A DNA stretch of 20,508 nt from Beroe ovata (taxonomy: Eukaryota; Ctenophora; Nuda; Beroida; Beroidae), in contig CAMPET010000270.1 of the NCBI GenBank assembly GCA_946803715.1, positions 13,134-33,641 of the forward strand. Reading direction: 5' to 3'. Position numbers and translations under genes: made by a program. Under the pieces are notes generated by a model. The model was not told the DNA's origin and searched no databases. It saw nothing but the letters and a program-made list of their open reading frames with translations. This document shows, one piece after another, positions 1 through 6,700 of this stretch (the stretch's first letter is position 1; each line of letters begins with the position of its first letter).

Positions 1-2205
1 CCCCCCCCCCCCGACATGGAAAATTACAAGTAAATCACAGTTAGGGTTAGGGCTTCCGGCTTGGGTTACTGTTATGGTTATGGTTAGGTTATGTCAAATG
101 TCAGGGGGTCAATTGTCGGGGGGACAGGGGGGGTCAGTTGTCACACTTTCTTGAGCGAGTATTGAGTATAATTGACCCGTAGAACAACCAATTTCTGTAT
201 GTGGTCATTCGAACCTGTGCACACTATCACCGTGTTTTATAGTTTCCTCATNGTGGCTGCGGGCGCTTGCCAGCGCCCTGATAATTATAAAAGGCGTATA
301 CGTTGTTTTAGACATCTGGAGGCATATTACCGAATTCATGAACGTGGATAGTATTAGGTCACAAATTCGTTTCTTGAACGCATGATTCTGATTATTTTGC
401 TAGAAAAGTGTTGCTGAACTCGATTCTTGGTTGATAATTTTCTCTTTGATTGGGTTGTTAACTTACATTTTTGTTGTTAGTAAATATAATACTTGAATAG
501 TGTATTCAATTATGAAAAGTCTGTTCTTTTTCAAAACTTAATATTTCAAAGTTCTATCTGGTCCTACGGGCTATCCATTAATAACTCAAAATGTTTCCAA
601 TGTTGACACTGACTTGACCCCACTGCCAGCAGCCGGCTTGCAAAGCTGTCAAGTCTTCATTGACACCATACTTTGCTCGCCGTCACCACTGTCAAGCACA
701 AGTGTTCATTGAAATCATTTATGCATGCTGATACCACTCTTATACTTATACCGACACTACGCAACTTCCATTTCGATTACCCATTGATAACAATCAATTA
801 TTCTGCTGATTAACAATACTCACTATTCAATAGCTGATGTCTTACTCTGCTGATATATGCTGCTGCTGGCATCACTTCCCTCCCATCATCACAAATCACC
901 ATGGACATTGGACACTCACATAACTGATGAGGCACGGCTTGGAAATGGAATCACCGGTAAGGTGTGTATTTGCATGAGCCGCGATAATTATCGGTTACTT
1001 TGCACTCGCTGGATCTGATATCGTGGAATTCATCCTTCAGCTGAGCACAAGCTGTCGCTTGATGAAATGCAGTTCCTGCTGAGATGATATCACTGCCAGG
1101 GGGAGAGCATGAGGGCAAGCGCGACTGTCAGTGTCAGAAGGTTTGTCACATTTTGTCACCTGTTCCTAGACATTCCCAAATTCTGTTTCTTAGAATAATC
1201 ACTGGGGGGGGTTGAATGTGTCACTCTCTATAATGTCATTTTCTTGAGAAAGTTCACTTGGGTGCCATTTTGTTCAAGCCATCATGATCATTGCAACACA
1301 TGGACCAAGCTTTTCTTCAAATTGCTAATGAATTTGACATCATAGTAGGTGTTCAAATCCTTAGATATCGGGTCAAATAGGTATTTGAGTGCAGAGTGGC
1401 GACCTCCAACTTCAAGTTGATCCTCTTAGAACTAGCCGACACATCCTCCCGTTTCTCATGTTGACACCACTTTAATAATGATGGCAGTTAGAGGCATTCT
1501 GAACGTATTGACACTAATTTACTTTGAAATTGATGTAGACATTCGTCTCATCATGCTGACACCACTCTTATGCTGACAAAATATTATAATTGCGATCATT
1601 TTCTAGCGTTTACTAATGTACATATTTTGAAGGCCAATTTCACTTCTACTACAGTAAAACTATGACAAAATGGGCTAAGTAGATCGAAGTCTCGAATTTG
1701 ACACAATTTTGGGATGATAATAATAAACATTCAACCTTTATCAAATTCAAATGCCACACATACAATCAAATTTCAATCAGAGCTGTCACGTTACGATAAA
1801 CGAATTTTGTGTTTGTCTGTTCATTCTGTGTTTGTCTGAGCGTTATACAATGCCGCATAGAGTCGTCATGCTTCAAATGAATCCCGTTCATTGTGATCCA
1901 TAGTTTCACAGAGCAGCCACCTTTTTACTTCAACTTTCCACTTTTTTACTCATGTTATTATAATCAAGTAAACCATACTACAGAACCGATGGATATATAT
2001 TTTCAATTTAACAAGTATACTGTTTCCGATAATTCCATCTTCTTCATTTCTCTACCATATGGTGTACTTTTCATTTAAATTCGGTCGATGTCTAACAATT
2101 TGGCATGTTATTGACAATAAAGTGTCAATTTAATGGAATAGCAGTCAGTGTACCTCCCTGGAAGCATAATGTAGTACGAATTCGATCAGTTTACAATCCC
2201 GTGAC
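1..2205. other. Non-genic DNA, C/G-rich repeat debris at the left edge
   Basis: Starts with 12 C. Positions 41-54 hold two TTAGGG-like units, and 100-145 have GGGGGTCA-type blocks like those in the inverted-repeat element. The rest is AT-rich without a supported exon on either strand. One undetermined base at 252. Confidence 0.6.
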
Positions 2206-2243
2206 CAACACACACAAACACACACACGCAGGCGCGCGCGCAC
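2206..2243. repeat. CA/CG dinucleotide tract
   Basis: CA repeats passing into a short GC alternation (GGCGCGCGCGC), a potential Z-DNA-forming run. Confidence 0.8.
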
Positions 2244-2356
2244 TCTCTGAAGATGTGGCACGTCAGTGCTAAAAACCCGTGTTATTAATCAATATGTAGG
2301 CTCAGTTAAATCTCAGTAGCAGTGCACTGGGTGGGGATGGTTGTATTGTCCTTTGA

Positions 2357-2366
2357 TATATAAAAG
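2357..2366 (+). promoter_or_regulatory. TATA-like box with adjacent CACGTG
   Basis: TATATAAAAG followed one base later by an E-box CACGTG (2368-2373). It is 30 bases before an ATG in good context at 2396. No supported gene follows, so this may be chance. Confidence 0.2.
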
Positions 2367-2395
2367 TCACGTGTTGGGGCAAACAATGTAGCACC

Positions 2396-2485
2396 ATGAG
2401 CATTGGAGCCTTGGACAAGTACTGCTGCAGGAGAAATATACCTTGGGACAGCCATGAGTTTTGGAGAAGTAATCGTGACGTTTAG
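2396..2485 (+). CDS. Tiny ORF (29 codons) after the TATA-like box
   Basis: CACCATGAG start context, peptide MSIGALDKYCCRRNIPWDSH then nine more residues. No family recognised. Kept only because of the start context and upstream box; most ORFs of this size are accidental. Confidence 0.12.
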   Translation: MSIGALDKYCCRRNIPWDSHEFWRSNRDV

Positions 2486-2695
2486 GTGTTCATGAGGTAA
2501 TTCTGCATTATTGACGAGATATTACGAGCTTTCATCAATCATAAGTTGATATAATTCAACAAAATATATCATCATCATCAATGCGCATCAAAAAACTGAA
2601 CAAATATTTTGTTATTTCTACTTAATCATACTGTAACAAATATGGTCATTAACTGTAACAAATACATTGAATAATTAAACTTAAACTTAACAAGG

Positions 2696-2701
2696 TTTAT
2701 T
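2696..2701 (-). terminator. Candidate poly(A) signal of gene B
   Basis: AATAAA on the minus strand (TTTATT on plus), about 400 bp past the gene B stop codon. It is the clearest canonical hexamer I noticed between there and the stop. A site this far implies a 3' UTR of about 0.4 kb containing the (CA)n run. Confidence 0.4.
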
Positions 2702-2779
2702 AAAACTTCTGGGAGTTAAGAATTCGGGTCATGCACATAGTATTGTTTAAAAATCCTGTCATACCAGGGGTCAATTAGA

Positions 2780-2814
2780 GGGGGTCAGTAGGAGGTCATT
2801 GATATACTTTCATA
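2780..2814 (+). repeat. Solo end of the inverted-repeat element
   Basis: 33 of 35 bases match the reverse complement of the left end of the element at 8396, including a 21-bp exact match at 2794-2814. A degraded block of GGGGTCA type extends to its left (from about 2766). It lies in the 3' flank of gene B. Confidence 0.6.
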
Positions 2815-3062
2815 AGACCTAGGATAAATTGATTGTGAGAACTGGAATTATGTCTTGTTCACGCACTAGCAGAAATCAGCAGGAAATCGCTTCATAAATA
2901 TCCCAACTTCTGCATAAGCAGCGAGTTATCTTAGGACAGTTCACCAGTTACTTTGCCTGTCAAATGTCAATACCGCAAGTCCGAGCTATCACCCCTTTTC
3001 CCTTCTCAAGCGGCAGTTAGTCTCTCACCATTATCTTCCCCTCAACCTTGCAACTATTTGTT

Positions 3063-3079
3063 CACACACACACACACAC
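3063..3079. repeat. Short CA microsatellite in gene B 3' UTR
   Basis: Seventeen bases of CA repeat starting 18 bases past the stop codon. Confidence 0.85.
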
Positions 3080-3096
3080 CGAGCATGTGCTTAGAG

Positions 3097-3729
3097 TTAG
3101 AAGACCTTGTGGTCGGTAGGTAGGAGCTGCTCCAGTTCCGATGCTGCCCTGTACAGGAAGTTAGCTGCCTCCCTGTAACTCGTCACCAGAGTCTTTGCGT
3201 TCAGGATCTCCGACATGGTCATTTCCTCCGTGCTATGGAACAACTGCTCGTCCAGGATGAAGGGGGTTGACACCATGTGTGGAGTTGTTGTTGACACCAA
3301 GTTGGAGGATGTTGTCAGCGGTGTCTTCATCTCACCCAGATAGGATCCCAGGGGTGAGAGCAGAGTATTCCCCAGTACTCCCTCTTTCTTCACCATCGTC
3401 ACCTCATCTGACAATACTTTACCCGGTGTGGTGGAGTCTTGTGACGGGATCTTGTACTTCTCCTCAGATAGGATCCTAGAGTCAGGTGATCCGGCCAGTA
3501 GTCCGTGTAGTCCAGGGGAGACCACACCTCCCCCACTGCCTCCGCCATGAGACCCTGGCTCTTGCTGGAATTTGGAGCTAGTCATCAGGGATTCTATTTG
3601 GAAGTTCTTGTGTTTAGGTGACTCGTGAACTGGCTTGAGTGAGGTGCGACACAGGGGATCACAGGGTAGCGCTGTGTCCGGCGGGAGTGGAAAATTCCTC
3701 TTGTCACTGCACAGCATTGCACTCAGTAC
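3097..3729 (-). CDS. NOL4-like: Gene B last exon, NOL4 C-terminal block
   Basis: The acceptor ACACAATCCAG at 3730-3731 enters in phase 0 (VLSAMLCSDKRN), giving 210 codons to TAA at 3097-3099. In order: SPKHKNFQIESLM, a short motif shared with gene A; a Gly/Ser-rich stretch; MVKKEG, a SUMO-consensus-like site; and the C-terminal block TMSEILNAKTLV followed by SYREAANFLYRAASELEQLL and PTDHKVF. The block matches the end of vertebrate NOL4 and differs from gene A by one residue (DEQ against DKQ). Confidence 0.88.
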   Translation of the reverse strand, partial: VLSAMLCSDKRNFPLPPDTALPCDPLCRTSLKPVHESPKHKNFQIESLMTSSKFQQEPGSHGGGSGGGVVSPGLHGLLAGSPDSRILSEEKYKIPSQDSTTPGKVLSDEVTMVKKEGVLGNTLLSPLGSYLGEMKTPLTTSSNLVSTTTPHMVSTPFILDEQLFHSTEEMTMSEILNAKTLVTSYREAANFLYRAASELEQLLPTDHKVF

Positions 3730-6700
3730 CTGGATTGTGTACATAACATGAGATTGATATCGTTGTTGGTGGGCATTCAATTTGAGTTGGAGTATTGGGG
3801 TGTTTAGTAGAAGTCGCATGAAGGATTAAGAATTCTGAATTTCCGTTAACGCACAAAAACGACAAATTGAGACATAACAGGATTCTTACAGGATTTGGAT
3901 TTCAATTGATGTACTTGTTTCTTTTGAATTCTTTTAAACTGCGGACCACTGTCGCTTGATTGAATGCGACAGCTGAAACATCCCTGATTCAGGAGTGTTT
4001 CAGCTTAATGGGGACCAAATTAGGGGCCCTAAATTAGTGGCCTTACAGCAGGTGCCTACCTTGCCAATTGCATCCGAAACTGATCGTTCCGTTACACTTC
4101 TATGATCCTGTAGAAAAAGAGACCATTAGGTTTATGCGAAACTCATCACAACTACCTACTTTCATAGTATAATGGTGTCTCTTTTTCAATCATATTATAT
4201 TGAAGAGTAGACGTTTCAAGAGAAAGTCTCGCTTAACAATATCCATGATAAGAAATAGTTCGCATTTCCGACATTTATTCTCCTCATATATAAATGTCGA
4301 GACGTTTAAATGAAATTAGCGTTGCATATCGAATATTGCGGCATTGATACTGGGGCACGTTCAGTGAACAGTAAACACGTGTAGATAGCGAAAACAATAG
4401 AATTTATTTCTCTCTGCCGAATGAAGCGCCTACTTTTGGTGGGGCGGTGGTGTAGAGAGACGAGGGGGGAGTGGTGGGAAGGTTGATTGACTGAGGGGGA
4501 GTAGGGAGGGAGTTGGGAGTAGGGAGGGGGGAGTTGGGAGATGTGCGCGGCGATAGAGCCCGGGGTTTGATCACTGTAGAGAACGGGGCTGCAGCTGGAG
4601 TCATCATGGTGGGCAGCTGCTGCTGGGGGGACTTCACGAAGTTGTTCGGAAGTTTGGAGGTGGACGTGGTGGCGGGTACCATGAGTTGAGGGGTGTCTGG
4701 AAAGTTGGGCGGAGAGCTGGAGGAGCAAGAGGGTGGGGGAGGGGGTAAAGTGAGGGGAACCATATTCATCAGACTGCTCAGCACCTGAAATGAGGGGGGG
4801 TTAGAATATGCTGCGGTATCATGATCATCATTGAGGGGGTATCATGTCCGAAAACATCTTTACTGTGGAAACTTCGTGATTAAGTGGGTATAGCTGGAAT
4901 GTCTTAATTATTCGCGAGAATTATGGAACATGAGATCTGAAATAAATCTTTGAATAAAGGAATGGGTGTGTGTATGTGTAATCAGGAAGGTAAGCGTAGG
5001 CATGAATCATATCCTCCCACAGCTGTGTTCTGTCATTACCATCGGTGTCATTAAATCATGATTGCTCGATTCATTTATATACTCGAAATGGATCAGGATG
5101 TCACGCAGCTACAATGAATCGATAGAGAACCATTTCTCCCGTTGGAAATTATATAAATCTGATCATATTATTAAACCGAATATGTAGTAAGGTCTGGATG
5201 CAATAATCCTCCTCTCAGACCAATGTGAATCTTCCCGTATAATGCTGTGATATTTGACAGTTTCATGCTGCTGCCATGATTCGATCACCCCCGCCCCCTC
5301 CCCCCTGCTAGACCGCGCTCATAGTACAGCTGTGATTATATTGCAAATCCTAGCGAGGTTGTTTCACTACATGTTCCATGCGGTATAGCTACAATTCCCC
5401 CTGTTTTCCCCCCACATTGCAATCCGGCTACAGTTTGAAACATACGAGACTTCCCCAGCTACACTATCGTGCGGAGCAATCCCTCACTACTTCCCCTACT
5501 CTCTCTCTCTCCTTATTCATCTCATATCTACAGAGGAAGCATGTGCAGATACCCCCTCTTAGACCCCTGAAGTTGTTCCATATTATGCTGTCACTGTATA
5601 TCGTACTGTCACTGTTCACTGCGGGTGTTACACATGATGAAGTACTGCACCTATGAAGTATGAAATTGTCTCCCCACCCTCTCTCTCTCAATCATAATCA
5701 GATACACTTGTTATGCGGAACTCCTACACTGTGCGTGTGCAGTTTTATCAGACCCCCCACTGAGCGGTTTTCCGAGTATTTTGCCGTGTTCATAAATGAA
5801 GCGTGAACTCATAGCATCTCAAATATATGCATGATTGTTGCTAGCGACTGTTGCTGACATTAGGTTGCTACTGGAGTACAGGATAGCTCTAGACTGAGAA
5901 CAATTCTATTCAATGGGCCCTTAATCATATTGGAATTTCTTACCGGATTTATTGTGTCGCGAGGTAGATTGCTAGGTAGGTTGCTTGGTAGATTGCTAGG
6001 AAGGTTGCTAGGTAGGTTGCTAGCGAAGTTGCTAGGTAATTCCCCAAAGACAGGGGCGGGGTCCTTGTCTTGTAGGGAGGGCGATGTTTCTCGCTCATTC
6101 CTCACGATGCTATCCCCTCCTATTGCTTGTGTGACACCTGTGAATGACAACATATGAGTTGCTATCGCATTTCCCCATTTTGCATCTATGTCTGATTGGT
6201 ATATAATTAACCTGTTATTATTACAAGCGTCAAGTTGTTCTCGGCCAAGGCCACCCAAGAAGGATGAAGGATGTAATTTTATTTGTTGGACACTAAGCAG
6301 GAGTCATGATATTGATATGTATAGCAACCGCGAACCTAGTCAACTGTCAGGTTATGATATACGACGCAGGGTTCACGTGACATTTTCCACCAATGATAAC
6401 TTTGTTCTCGTTGCAGTTTAGCAACCCAATCAATGTTTAATTTTGTCATTACAGTCACAAATTCTCGTTCCACAATGCGTGTATTGAGCTGCGGCTGATA
6501 TGTCGGACAGCGTACGCTGCTTTTCATACAACTACTGTTCTCGATGCACGTGTTTTCTCATGATAGATCGAGAACAGTTCGGAGCACTGAAATGAGAATG
6601 AACCTTCACCAGGTCTATCAATTTCATCTGTTCGGTGATGCACGACCTATATTATCTCAACATCCAGAGTAGGTACTTATCGTTCAGCATGCTATACAGT

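Larger units (their letters stand above)
2486..3096. other. 3' flank and probable 3' UTR of gene B
   Basis: Contains the candidate poly(A) signal (2696), the solo element end (2780-2814) and the CA run. No exon seen. Confidence 0.5.

Noticed and set aside
41-54. TTAGGG units at the left edge as a telomere
   Set aside because: Only two units, followed by degenerate GGTTA-type and GGGGGTCA sequence; no long array.
5378-5656. 92-codon plus-strand ORF
   Set aside because: It lies within a gene B intron, with no family match and no splice or promoter support.
5930-6157. Plus-strand ORF with GRLL repeats
   Set aside because: It is the complement of the coding LPSN repeat; a 12-bp period keeps both strands open.
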